Part shown: in pieces, positions 45,593 to 53,923 of the stretch
How the letters are laid out: each line of letters opens with the position of its first letter
Position numbering within the stretch: the stretch's first letter is position 1
DNA from: Alteromonas sp. MMG017
GTDB lineage: Bacteria; Pseudomonadota; Gammaproteobacteria; Enterobacterales; Alteromonadaceae
Length of the DNA: 64,000 nt
Direction: 5' to 3'
Assembly (NCBI RefSeq): GCF_018100795.1
Contig: NZ_JAGJDY010000008.1
Coordinates: 124,001 to 188,000 of the forward strand
Made by a program: the position numbers and the translations under genes
Notes under the pieces: model-generated
Told to the model about the DNA's origin: nothing
What the model saw: the letters and a program-made list of their open reading frames with translations, nothing else
Database searches by the model: none

Positions 45593-45620
45593 TTTACCTT
45601 TTATATGTCATCCGTATAAT
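45593..45620 (+). promoter_or_regulatory. Promoter of tRNA-Trp
   Basis: TTTACC (45593-45598), 16 nt, TATAAT (45615-45620), followed by a GC-rich discriminator typical of stable-RNA promoters under stringent control. Position fits a start just before the tRNA at 45633. Confidence 0.65.
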
Positions 45621-45632
45621 GCACAGCGCGCT

Positions 45633-45709
45633 AGGGGTGTAGTTCGAATTGGTAGAACAGCGGTCTCCAAAACCGATGGTTGGGGGTTCGAGTCCCTCCA
45701 CCCCTGCCA
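45633..45709 (+). tRNA. trpT: tRNA-Trp (CCA anticodon)
   Basis: Full cloverleaf: acceptor AGGGGTG/CACCCCT, D-arm with GGTAGAAC, anticodon CCA at 45667-45669 in loop CTCCAAA, T-arm GGTTCGAGTCC and an encoded CCA end (45707-45709). Closely matches E. coli trpT. Confidence 0.98.
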
Positions 45710-45799
45710 CTTTCCCTTCTTGTTTTCTAAATTCAATTTTTATCATTATTTATTCTTCTTAAGCTAAGTTAAACTCAGCAAGTTAGTCATTCTGTATCT

Positions 45800-45835
45800 G
45801 CCATTTTTAATCGCGTTGCCATTTTTAATCGCGTT
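45800..45835. repeat. Exact 18-bp tandem duplication upstream of holD
   Basis: GCCATTTTTAATCGCGTT occurs twice without a gap (45800-45817 and 45818-45835). It ends 39 nt before the holD start, in the likely promoter or leader. Confidence 0.9.
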
Positions 45836-45874
45836 GCTATACAATGTTAAGTAATTAAACGAGGTTGGATTTTT

Positions 45875-46570
45875 ATGTCGCTTTCTACTTTTCAGCGTGC
45901 TGTGTTGCAAGAAATGGGGATCCCTGTCTGGGTGAGCCAGTCATCGCTGCAAGTTGAAAACACGAACTCGGTTGCGACTGATGTTGAGAATAAGCCCTCT
46001 GCTAATGTTTCTTTTGCAACGACCAGCAATCATTCACCGGCCATGCCTTCTAATGAAGAAAAGCAAAGCCGGTTGGCACAACTTCGTGCTCAAGTATCAT
46101 CAGATTCAACCAAAGCCTCTGGCCAAACAAAAGCTACCAGCCCGAACGCTAGTGATTCGTCGTCAGCGACACCGCGCTCGGTAGGTAGTAATGCAGATAG
46201 CGCTGCAAGCAAGAGTGCACCAAAAGCGAAGTCTGTTAATGCTTCGAGCCAATCATCCAGCCAATTACCCAGCCAATTATCGAATGTGTTGTCCAATCCT
46301 GCTTCGACAAATCCACCTGCTATGGTTGAATTAACCCAAGCACAGCGCTTACAGGGCAAGCAGTGGCTGCAAGATTTAGATGTTGCGCTCGCTTATCTTC
46401 AATTACCCTTCACCAGTACTCAGGTGAAGCTAGGGCAAGACGTAGCAGTAACTAACGGTGGCATTGTTATACCGTCAGCGCCTCACTTACTGACGGCAAC
46501 GATGCAAAAGCAGCTGTGGAAAATGCTTTGTGCTTTGCCCAACAATGTAAAATCGCCAGAAGCGCGTTAA
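45875..46570 (+). CDS. holD: Divergent DNA polymerase III psi subunit
   Basis: 231 residues; E. coli psi has 137. The N-terminus FQRAVLQEMGIPVWVSQ matches the psi segment that binds chi and SSB-linked parts (E. coli WQLQQLGITQWSL). The C-terminus SAPHLLTATMQKQLWKMLCAL matches the end of E. coli psi. Between them (about 30-150) lies a Ser/Ala/Asn/Gln-rich disordered linker. The strongest support is synteny: rimI follows after 24 nt, as in E. coli holD-rimI. The function is to bridge the clamp loader with chi at the replication fork. Confidence 0.75.
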   Translation: MSLSTFQRAVLQEMGIPVWVSQSSLQVENTNSVATDVENKPSANVSFATTSNHSPAMPSNEEKQSRLAQLRAQVSSDSTKASGQTKATSPNASDSSSATPRSVGSNADSAASKSAPKAKSVNASSQSSSQLPSQLSNVLSNPASTNPPAMVELTQAQRLQGKQWLQDLDVALAYLQLPFTSTQVKLGQDVAVTNGGIVIPSAPHLLTATMQKQLWKMLCALPNNVKSPEAR

Positions 46571-46594
46571 ATTCCCTCACTCGGTTGACCTATT

Positions 46595-47044
46595 TTGCAT
46601 ATCCAATTAGTTTCAAATACAAGTTGTCAAAGTGCTTTAGCGCAAGCCCACGGCATTCACGAAGCGTCTCAATTCAAACCTTGGTCTTTTGCAACGTTTG
46701 CTGATTGCACTACGGCACCCTATTTCGGTGCCCTTGCTATAAAAGATGATCAAGTAGTGGGATACGCATTGGTACTTGAAGTGGTTGATGAAGCTACCTT
46801 GATGGATATTGCAGTAGATAAGCGTTGTCGCCAAGAAGGGATAGGGCGGGCTTTAGTGGAGTACGTAAAACAACACGCCCAGCACAACGAAATGACCTCA
46901 ATGTGGTTAGAGGTTCGCGCCAGTAATATTGGGGCAATCAACCTTTACGAACATACCGGTTTTGAGCATATCGAAGTAAGAAAAAGCTATTATCAAACCG
47001 CTAACGGCAAAGAAGATGCTAAAATAATGAAAGCCTCGCTTTAA
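46595..47044 (+). CDS. rimI: Ribosomal protein bS18 N-terminal acetyltransferase
   Basis: GNAT acetyltransferase, 149 residues, acetylating the N-terminal Ala of bS18. The start must be TTG (46595), since no in-frame ATG or GTG precedes the conserved region. Motifs: SQFKPWSFATF, MDIAVDKRCRQEGIGRALVEYV (acetyl-CoA loop) and LEVRASNIGAINLYEHTGFEHIEVRKSYY, all typical of RimI. The TTG and lack of a good ribosome site suggest low or coupled translation from holD. Confidence 0.92.
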   Translation: MHIQLVSNTSCQSALAQAHGIHEASQFKPWSFATFADCTTAPYFGALAIKDDQVVGYALVLEVVDEATLMDIAVDKRCRQEGIGRALVEYVKQHAQHNEMTSMWLEVRASNIGAINLYEHTGFEHIEVRKSYYQTANGKEDAKIMKASL

Positions 47045-47181
47045 ACTCAAGAAGCTAAACTAAACACGCAATCGCACAAGTTATACCTTCTCGATCTACC
47101 CGCGCACTATCAGTCTACTCCTGTTCTCTGAGACAATAACATTCAATGTTTACGTTGTTAAAAACTAACTAAAGAGGATAA

Positions 47182-47481
47182 ATGCCAAAGGTTATCAATC
47201 GGGAGATTGTGCGATTTAAACGGTTTGCCATTAATCTTGTGACCTATCCTGAAGGTCATCGGGTAATGAGACATAACGACCCTGTAAGCGAAGGGAAATA
47301 CTATAAGTTTAATGTGGTATTAAAGCAGCCAAAAGTGGGTGGGGTGTTTTGTGCCGACAAGGTTATTTTTAACTTATTTAACCGTGTTTATTTCTTTCGG
47401 CCTGATTTGTACAGTCATAGTGTTACGCCCATTCAACAAGGGCAACGCAAACTATTGTCTGTGGCAATATTATTACCTTAG
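47182..47481 (+). CDS. 99-residue putative minimal 2OG-Fe(II) oxygenase
   Basis: Start ATG with GAGG just upstream. No signal or membrane segment. The sequence fits a compact cupin/DSBH iron site: YPEGHRVMRHNDPV (His31-x-Asp33), strand YYKFNVVLKQPKVGGVF, FRPDLYSHSVTPI (His79) and QGQRKLLSVAIL with Arg89, ten residues after the distal His, as for 2-oxoglutarate-binding Arg. This order and spacing match P4H-like oxygenases but the protein is about half the usual size. It stands alone after rimI. Function unknown. Confidence 0.55.
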   Translation: MPKVINREIVRFKRFAINLVTYPEGHRVMRHNDPVSEGKYYKFNVVLKQPKVGGVFCADKVIFNLFNRVYFFRPDLYSHSVTPIQQGQRKLLSVAILLP

Positions 47482-47653
47482 TTTAACCTTTATTTCCCTT
47501 GGCCTTTATGCGCGATAAGGCGCCTAATTACGTCGTTAAGGTCTATATCCGGTTTCAGGTTATTCGCGTATATTGCGCGGCTAAGTGAAATGTCACTTAC
47601 TGTCTTATTTTTTGTGAAATAGCGCATGCTTTTTCATTTTATAGGTATTGAAT

Positions 47654-48589
47654 ATGTCTTCTGCGTTGCCTCCTCCGTCAGTTCAAGCAAAAGGCATTAA
47701 AATGTTGTTTGTTTCAGTGTTGTGCTTAGGCTTAAGTTGGCCAGCAATGAAGCTAGGTTTAGATTCTGTAAGTGCGTATTGGATGGTGACACTTAGGTTA
47801 TTATTTGCCTTGCCTGTTATCGCCTTGTTTGTGTTTATCACCAAAAAACGATTACCTACTTTTTCACGGCCCGACCGCGCGGTTATCTTTACGGTAGCCT
47901 TGGTGCAGTTCATTGGCTCTATGGGGTTAATCACGGTTTGCCTGCAGTACATTCCTGCCGGTACCGCGAGTATTTTAATTTACACCACACCACTGTGGAT
48001 GCTGGTGATTGATACCGTGTGGTATCGACAGCGACCTGCAGCAAAACGTTTTTTACTGACGAGTATCTCTACAATTGGCGTTGGCTTAATATTATTCGCG
48101 TCGGGCCAGCCTGGTGCTTGGTTACCTTTGTTTGGCATGCTATTAGCTTCGGGATTGTGGGCCGTGTCGATAAGGCGTGTTTCATTTCACAAATGGCATG
48201 GCAGTGTTATTGATGCGGTGTTCTGGCAATTTGCATTGGCTGGAGTAGTAATGCTAGCGATTGCCTGTGCTATTGAGGGTGTCCCCAACTTTGCTGAATA
48301 CGGGGCGCGAGGTTGGTTGTCACTATCTTACATTGGACCAATCGCTACTGGGTTGGGTTTTGGTCTTATGGTGTCTGCAGGGCCTAAGCTTCCGCCTGAG
48401 CGCATCGTACTTATTAGCACGCTTACGCCAATCATTGGTTACGTAAGCTCGGTACTGTTACTAGGTGAAACCTTGCTGCCCATGGTGATTGTTGGCGCCA
48501 CTGTAATGCTTTGTGCACTTACCCTCAACGCGTTGCCAAAGTCGGCACTAAAGAAATTGATATCCAAGGTGCCTGGGCAAACCAAATAA
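47654..48589 (+). CDS. EamA/DMT-superfamily permease
   Basis: 311 residues from ATG 47654 (an in-frame TTG lies at 47648). Ten predicted membrane helices in two EamA repeats; the first contains LSWPAMKLGLDSVSAYWMVTLRLLFALP and the second PIATGLGFGLMVSAGPKLPPERIVLISTLTPIIGYVSSVLLLGE. Family members export amino acids, metabolites or drugs. The substrate here cannot be predicted. The ending is basic (KSALKKLISKV). It is convergent with the damaged LysR gene. Confidence 0.88.
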   Translation: MSSALPPPSVQAKGIKMLFVSVLCLGLSWPAMKLGLDSVSAYWMVTLRLLFALPVIALFVFITKKRLPTFSRPDRAVIFTVALVQFIGSMGLITVCLQYIPAGTASILIYTTPLWMLVIDTVWYRQRPAAKRFLLTSISTIGVGLILFASGQPGAWLPLFGMLLASGLWAVSIRRVSFHKWHGSVIDAVFWQFALAGVVMLAIACAIEGVPNFAEYGARGWLSLSYIGPIATGLGFGLMVSAGPKLPPERIVLISTLTPIIGYVSSVLLLGETLLPMVIVGATVMLCALTLNALPKSALKKLISKVPGQTK

Positions 48590-48610
48590 ACTGGGCCAAT
48601 AAACAAGTCG

Positions 48611-49340
48611 CTACAGCTTGAGACGTGGCTGTATAAAATCTAAAAAAGCCGAGATACGTGACGACACTGCACTGTTTCGGTAGTACACCGCTTGCACGGG
48701 CTCTCGATTGTTTGGTGTAAGTAAGTGCTCGCCTAATACGCTGACAAGTTTACCGTTTTCTAAATCGTCTGCCACCATAAAGTGCGACAGTAGGGCAATG
48801 CCTTGATCTGCTAAACAAAGCTGCCTGATGGTTTCCCCGCTGGATGCTTTTAAATCGAAATTAAGTTTTACCTCTTCTGATAAAGGCCAGCGGTTCAAGC
48901 TAGCGCCACTGGAAAAGCCAATGAGTCGATGTTCGCCCAATGACCTTATAGACACATCAATATTAGAACTTGCTAAATAGGCTGGGCTCGCCACCAAATG
49001 AAGTGCACTTCGCCCCAAGGTTTTGGCATGCAAATTAGAATCGCTCAGGGCACCAATTCGAATGGCGATATCGGTTTTATGTTCAAGCAAATCAATGATG
49101 TTGTCGTGACTGGTGATATCGAGTTTTATCTCTGGGTACGCCTCACGAAATTCACCTATCAGTGGGGTTAACTGATGCAGCACAAAGGGGCTGGCTGCAT
49201 CTATTCTTAATAGCCCAGAAGGTTTTTGGTTTAGCAGCCGTAACGCTTCTTCGCCTTTTTCTAGTAAGTTCACACTGTCGCGGGCGTACTGTAGGTAGAC
49301 TACACCTTCTTCGGTTAGCTCCAGTCGGCGGGGGGACTTT
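48611..49340 (-). pseudogene. LysR-family regulator missing its DNA-binding N-terminus
   Basis: The longest Met-initiated frame (48611-49273, 220 residues) is a LysR effector domain (GLLRIDAASPFVLHQLTPLIGEF to SSRISAFLDFIQP). Homology continues upstream without a start: the same frame reads RRLELTEEGVVYLQYARDSVN, the end of the LysR winged-helix region, before meeting an in-frame TAA just beyond 49340. About 50 N-terminal residues with the recognition helix are gone. A six-C run at 49330-49335 lies at the break. It probably cannot bind DNA. Confidence 0.85.
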
Positions 49341-49837
49341 TACGACATTCACCTAAGCAAGAGAGCGGTTTTGCGCCTTCTGCGGTAAGTATTATCATGC
49401 TGGTTTACGGAGTGTCTGTGGCCATTGGTAATATTTACGGCGGTAAACTTGCCGATAAGAAAGGGCCCATAAAAGCGCTTACTATTATTTTTACTGCTCT
49501 CGCGCTCATACTATTTACCCTAACATTTACCATGAACACCCAAGTAGGTGCTGTATTAACCGTATTGGTGTGGGGCGCATTTGCCTTTGGTAATGTACCT
49601 GGCTTGCAAGTATATGTGGTGAAATTAGCCGAGCGATACACCCCAAATGCGGTAGATGTGGCATCAGGGTTAAATATTGCTGCGTTCAATATTGGCATTG
49701 CACTGGGTTCAGTATTAGGTGGTGCAATTGTTGAGGGCATGGAATTACGAGATACCGCCTGGGTGGGTGGCGTGATTTGTTTAGCAGCGCTGGTAGCAAC
49801 TCGATTCAGTGGTTCCTTAGATGCGCGCACAGCTTAA
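49341..49837 (+). pseudogene. C-terminal half of an MFS efflux permease
   Basis: The frame starting at ATG 49397 (146 residues) corresponds to the second half of an AraJ-like sugar/drug efflux MFS protein: LVYGVSVAIGNIYGGKLADKKGP, then helices to VGGVICLAALVATRF. MFS homology extends upstream of the ATG (ESGFAPSAVSIIM in the same frame, from about 49355), so the ATG is not a native start. The first six or so helices are missing. It abuts the broken divergent LysR gene, so one deletion probably removed both N-termini. Confidence 0.85.
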
Positions 49838-49888
49838 GCTTGAGTTTGTTAAATCGTTAGCGTTTTAAAAGGTTAAATATTAAAAAGA

Positions 49889-49930
49889 ACGGCGGCGCAA
49901 CATAATAGCAAGGTGTTGAGCCGCCCGTTT
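49889..49930 (+). terminator. Terminator-like stem after the MFS remnant
   Basis: GGCGGC-G-CAACA (49891-49902) pairs with TGTTG-A-GCCGCC (49914-49925), one G/A mismatch, followed by CGTTTT. Confidence 0.6.
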
Positions 49931-50044
49931 TGCTATCAATAGATCATGAGATTAAAAAATTCTGAGTTTTAGAGAATATGAGGTTATGAAATCTTTTCTT
50001 TAGCACTCTCATCATGGCAGTTATCTCTGCCTAAAAAAACACTT

Positions 50045-50182
50045 TCACCGCAGCTTTAACAGCGCTCTTTTCAGCGCTATCACTAATCCCGCTACTATGT
50101 CTTTAATTGGCTCTGTTTTCGCCTCTTTTAGCAGCTCTTTTGCCAGCACTATTTTCACCTCTGAAATCACGAATTTATCCAT
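50045..50182 (-). CDS. Possible small amphipathic helical protein, 45 residues
   Basis: ATG-initiated minus-strand frame encoding MDKFVISEVKIVLAKELLKE, then about 25 more Lys/Ala/Leu-rich residues ending in LKLR. It would form an almost continuous amphipathic, basic helix. No clear Shine-Dalgarno or promoter seen, and short frames of this kind also occur by chance. I recognise no family. Confidence 0.25.
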   Translation of the reverse strand: MDKFVISEVKIVLAKELLKEAKTEPIKDIVAGLVIALKRALLKLR

Positions 50183-50481
50183 CAGACAATATTTAACGGT
50201 GAGTTAAGAGAAAAACGTCAGCAGAGCGTGTTTTTAGCTGCCACAAATGTATAATAAGCGGCATTTTTATACTCCCTCAATGCTTTCCACTTTTTGGGTG
50301 CTAATTAAGGCTTCAAAAGGGAAGGTGTGATGCTTGGCGTCCCTTCGTAATGCTGTGTACAAAAGCTGGTAGCAAAAGCACGTTGCACACGTTAGTACGA
50401 CAGTAAGAACGCCACTAAGCAAAGCGAGTAAATACTCAAGACTGAAGTACCATTACGGGTACGAAACGGGACCGATTTTTC

Positions 50482-52071
50482 ATGGCAAATGCCGATTTTC
50501 TAAACGAAATCAATAAGCGAAGAACGTTCGCTATTATCTCGCATCCAGATGCGGGTAAAACCACCATTACTGAAAAAGTACTGTTGTTCGGAAACGCACT
50601 GCAAACCGCAGGTACGGTAAAAGGTAAAAAGTCTGGCCAACATGCAAAGTCAGATTGGATGGAGATGGAAAAAGAGCGTGGTATATCTGTAACCACTTCT
50701 GTAATGCAGTTTCCTTACAAAGACCATTTGGTTAATTTACTGGATACGCCTGGACACGAAGATTTCTCGGAAGATACCTACCGTACGCTTACCGCAGTAG
50801 ATTCTTGCTTAATGGTTATCGATGCCGCGAAAGGGGTAGAGGATAGAACCCGTAAATTGATGGAAGTTACCCGTTTACGTGACACGCCTATCTTAACCTT
50901 TATGAACAAGCTCGACCGCGATATTCGCGATCCACTAGAAGTGATGGATGAAGTTGAGAGCGAACTCGATATTCTTTGCGCGCCAATTACCTGGCCAATC
51001 GGCTGCGGGAAAAGCTTTAAAGGGGTTTATCACCTTTATCGTGACGAAACCATTTTGTACCAAAGTGGGCATGGGCACACCATTCAAGAAGTTCGTATCT
51101 TAAAAGGGCTAGATAACCCTGAACTTGAAGATGCCATTGGCAGCGACCTAGCTGAAACTTTACGTGACGAGCTAGAGCTTGTGCGCGGTGCATCAAACGA
51201 CTTTGATAAAGAACTCTTTTTAGACGGCCAGCTTACCCCAGTATTTTTCGGTACTGCATTGGGTAACTTTGGTGTCGACCATATGCTTGATGGCATGGTT
51301 GAATGGGCTCCCGCGCCACAAGGCCGTGAGACTGATGAAAGCCCAGTTGAATCGACAGATACCAAGTTCAGCGGTTTCGTATTCAAAATTCAGGCGAATA
51401 TGGATCCTAAACACCGCGACCGCATCGCGTTTTGTCGTATTGTATCGGGCAAGTATGAGAAGGGCATGAAAATGCGTCACTCACGACTTGGCAAAGATGT
51501 ACGTATTTCCGATGCTTTAACCTTTTTAGCCGGCGATAGAGCCTTACTTGAAGAGGCGTATGCAGGAGATATTATTGGTCTGCACAACCACGGGACCATT
51601 CGAATTGGTGATACTTTTACCTCAGGTGATAACTATCGCTTCAGTGGTATCCCTAACTTCGCACCAGAATTATTTAAACGTATTCGATTACGCGACCCGC
51701 TAAAACAGAAGCAATTGCTAAAAGGCCTTATCCAGCTTTCAGAAGAAGGTGCGGTTCAGGTATTTAGGCCGCTTGCCAATAATGACCTCATTGTAGGTGC
51801 GGTAGGTGTACTTCAGTTTGACGTGGTCGTCGCCCGTTTGAAGGCAGAATACAATGTTGATGCATTGTACGAGCACATTAACGTAAACACTGCCCGATGG
51901 GTGTACTGTAAAGACGAGAAAAAGCTGGATGAGTTCCGCCGCAAGGGTGAGCAAAACCTTGCACTAGATGGTGGCGATAACCTTACGTATATCGCCCCTA
52001 CTAGAGTGAACTTACAGTTGTCGCAAGAACGTTACCCAGACATCGAATTTAAAAACACGCGCGAAAATTAA
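50482..52071 (+). CDS. prfC: Peptide chain release factor 3
   Basis: GTPase that recycles RF1/RF2 from the ribosome after termination. 529 residues, exactly the E. coli length. G-domain motifs: [10 protein letters not shown] (G1), [12 protein letters not shown] (G3), NKLDRD (G4). RF3-specific segments [29 protein letters not shown] and the C-terminal [23 protein letters not shown] are intact. Followed after 14 nt by argS; cotranscription is likely. Confidence 0.97.
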   Translation: MANADFLNEINKRRTFAIISHPDAGKTTITEKVLLFGNALQTAGTVKGKKSGQHAKSDWMEMEKERGISVTTSVMQFPYKDHLVNLLDTPGHEDFSEDTYRTLTAVDSCLMVIDAAKGVEDRTRKLMEVTRLRDTPILTFMNKLDRDIRDPLEVMDEVESELDILCAPITWPIGCGKSFKGVYHLYRDETILYQSGHGHTIQEVRILKGLDNPELEDAIGSDLAETLRDELELVRGASNDFDKELFLDGQLTPVFFGTALGNFGVDHMLDGMVEWAPAPQGRETDESPVESTDTKFSGFVFKIQANMDPKHRDRIAFCRIVSGKYEKGMKMRHSRLGKDVRISDALTFLAGDRALLEEAYAGDIIGLHNHGTIRIGDTFTSGDNYRFSGIPNFAPELFKRIRLRDPLKQKQLLKGLIQLSEEGAVQVFRPLANNDLIVGAVGVLQFDVVVARLKAEYNVDALYEHINVNTARWVYCKDEKKLDEFRRKGEQNLALDGGDNLTYIAPTRVNLQLSQERYPDIEFKNTREN

Positions 52072-52085
52072 GATAAAGAATAACT

Positions 52086-53816
52086 ATGAATATACATGCA
52101 TTATTAATTAATCGATTTAGTGAAGCTTTAGAAACAATGGGTGTTGAAAACGCACCTATTCCTGTATCGCGCAGTGCTCGTCCTGAATTTGGTGAATATC
52201 AATTCAATGGCGCAATGGCGTTGGCGAAACAGCTTAGACAAAAGCCTCGCGATATTGCAGAAAAGATTGTTGAGATTGTAAAGCTTGATGATGTGGCCAG
52301 TAAATTAGAAGTGGCCGGCCCAGGTTTCATCAATGTTCATTTGAACAATGAGTGGTTGGCAAATCAGTGTGAATTGGCCCTAAACGATCCACGCATTGGC
52401 GTAGCAAAATCGCCAGCACAAACCGTAGTGGTAGATTACTCTTCACCAAACCTAGCGAAAGAAATGCACGTAGGGCATCTACGTACCACCATTATTGGGG
52501 ACGCTGTGGTGAAAGTGTTGGAGTTCTTAGGCCATAAAGTCATTCGCCAAAATCACATGGGTGATTGGGGGACGCAGTTTGGTATGTTGCTAGCGCATTT
52601 GTCAGACAAACTTGAACAAGAAGTCGCTGAAACGGCGTTGTCTGACTTAGAAGACTTTTACCGTGAAGCAAAAGTGCGTTTCGATGACGAAGAAGGCTTT
52701 GCCGATCGTGCACGTGAATACGTCGTTAAGCTTCAAGGCGGTGATGAAAAATGCCTAGGCTTATGGGAAAAGTTCATTGATGTATCTATTGCACACTCTG
52801 AAGACGTTTATAAAAAGCTAAACGTAAGCTTAACTCGTGCCGATATTATGGGTGAATCTGCCTATAACCACGACTTAGCTAACGTAATTAGCGAATTAAA
52901 AGCGAAAGAGATTGCGGTAGAAGACCAAGGCGCTCAAGTGGTTTTCATTCCTGAATTGGCCGATAAAGAAGGTAATCCAGCGGTTTATATTGTGCAAAAA
53001 TCTGGTGGCGGTTATCTATATGCCACCACAGATTTAGCGGCTATGCGCTATCGCAGCGGCACGTTGAACGCCGATAGAACCCTAATTCTTACCGACGCTC
53101 GCCAAGCACTACATTTCAAGCAAACCGAAATTGTGGGCCGTAAAGCAGGCTTTATGGAAACCACTCAAACCTACGAGCATTGCCCATTCGGTATGATGTT
53201 AGGCAGTGACGGAAAGCCATTTAAAACCCGTACTGGCGGTACGGTTAAATTGGTTGAGCTATTAGATGAAGCGGTAGAGCGTGCAGGTAAATTAATTGCC
53301 GAACGTGACAATGATTTATCTGAAGAAGAGTTAGCGGAAGTTGCCCGTAAAGTAGGTATTGGCGCAGTTAAGTATGCTGATTTAAGTAAAAACCGTACTA
53401 CTGACTACATGTTTAACTGGGACACCATGTTGAGCTTTGAAGGTAATACCGCCCCGTATTTGCAATACGCTTACACGCGGGTTAAAAGCTTATTTAGAAA
53501 AGCCGGTGTTGCCATTGAAACTATGCCAGTAGATATCAATATTGTTGAAAAACAAGAACACGCATTGGCGGTACTGTTATTACAATTTGAAGAGGTGGTA
53601 GGCTTGGTATCACGTGATGCAACGCCTCACGTGTTGTGTACTTATTTGTACGAACTAGCCAGCGCCTTCATGAGCTTCTACGAGGCTTGTCCAATGCTAA
53701 AAGACGGCATTGAACTGAAAGTACGAGACAGCCGTTTGGCTTTATCAGCGCTTGTCGCCAGCACGTTAAGCCAAGGCTTAAATCTGCTTGGTATCGAAAC
53801 ATTGGAAAAAATGTAA
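52086..53816 (+). CDS. argS: Arginyl-tRNA synthetase
   Basis: Class I aminoacyl-tRNA synthetase charging tRNA-Arg, 576 residues (E. coli 577). The N-terminal additional domain (1-110) is followed by the HIGH-type motif HVGHLRTT, the NHMGDWGTQFGML segment, a KMSK-equivalent region FKTRTGGTVKL without a canonical KMSK (as usual in ArgRS), and an anticodon-binding helical domain ending LLGIETLEKM. A terminator follows. Confidence 0.97.
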   Translation: MNIHALLINRFSEALETMGVENAPIPVSRSARPEFGEYQFNGAMALAKQLRQKPRDIAEKIVEIVKLDDVASKLEVAGPGFINVHLNNEWLANQCELALNDPRIGVAKSPAQTVVVDYSSPNLAKEMHVGHLRTTIIGDAVVKVLEFLGHKVIRQNHMGDWGTQFGMLLAHLSDKLEQEVAETALSDLEDFYREAKVRFDDEEGFADRAREYVVKLQGGDEKCLGLWEKFIDVSIAHSEDVYKKLNVSLTRADIMGESAYNHDLANVISELKAKEIAVEDQGAQVVFIPELADKEGNPAVYIVQKSGGGYLYATTDLAAMRYRSGTLNADRTLILTDARQALHFKQTEIVGRKAGFMETTQTYEHCPFGMMLGSDGKPFKTRTGGTVKLVELLDEAVERAGKLIAERDNDLSEEELAEVARKVGIGAVKYADLSKNRTTDYMFNWDTMLSFEGNTAPYLQYAYTRVKSLFRKAGVAIETMPVDINIVEKQEHALAVLLLQFEEVVGLVSRDATPHVLCTYLYELASAFMSFYEACPMLKDGIELKVRDSRLALSALVASTLSQGLNLLGIETLEKM

Positions 53817-53896
53817 AGTTGATAACGTAAACGTTTTTAGCATCTGATTCACGAATACAAGTATTCAGTATGCTATGTCTATATTGCTATTTTAAG

Positions 53897-53923
53897 AGGC
53901 TGACATTCGTGTCGGTCTTTTTT
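53897..53923 (+). terminator. Rho-independent terminator after argS
   Basis: AGGCTGACA (53897-53905) and TGTCGGTCT (53910-53918), two wobble pairs, loop TTCG, then five Ts. The T-run touches the stop of the convergent GGDEF-EAL gene. Confidence 0.85.

Larger units (their letters stand above)
49838..50481. other. Intergenic region before prfC
   Basis: About 640 nt. It holds a terminator-like stem, a possible 45-codon minus-strand frame (50045-50182), a TATAAT at 50250-50255 without a good -35, and the prfC leader with GTACC/GGTAC arms at 50447-50461. No larger gene seen on either strand. Confidence 0.6.

Noticed and set aside
45633-45709. tRNA-Trp as an integration site of a genomic island
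   Set aside because: No integrase, no repeated tRNA 3' end nearby, and the flanking genes (thiamine operon, holD-rimI) are ordinary chromosome.
47182-47481. Truncated pseudogene of a larger oxygenase
   Set aside because: It has its own good ribosome site, an intact frame and all four key residues, and no oxygenase remnants lie upstream; kept as a putative complete small protein.
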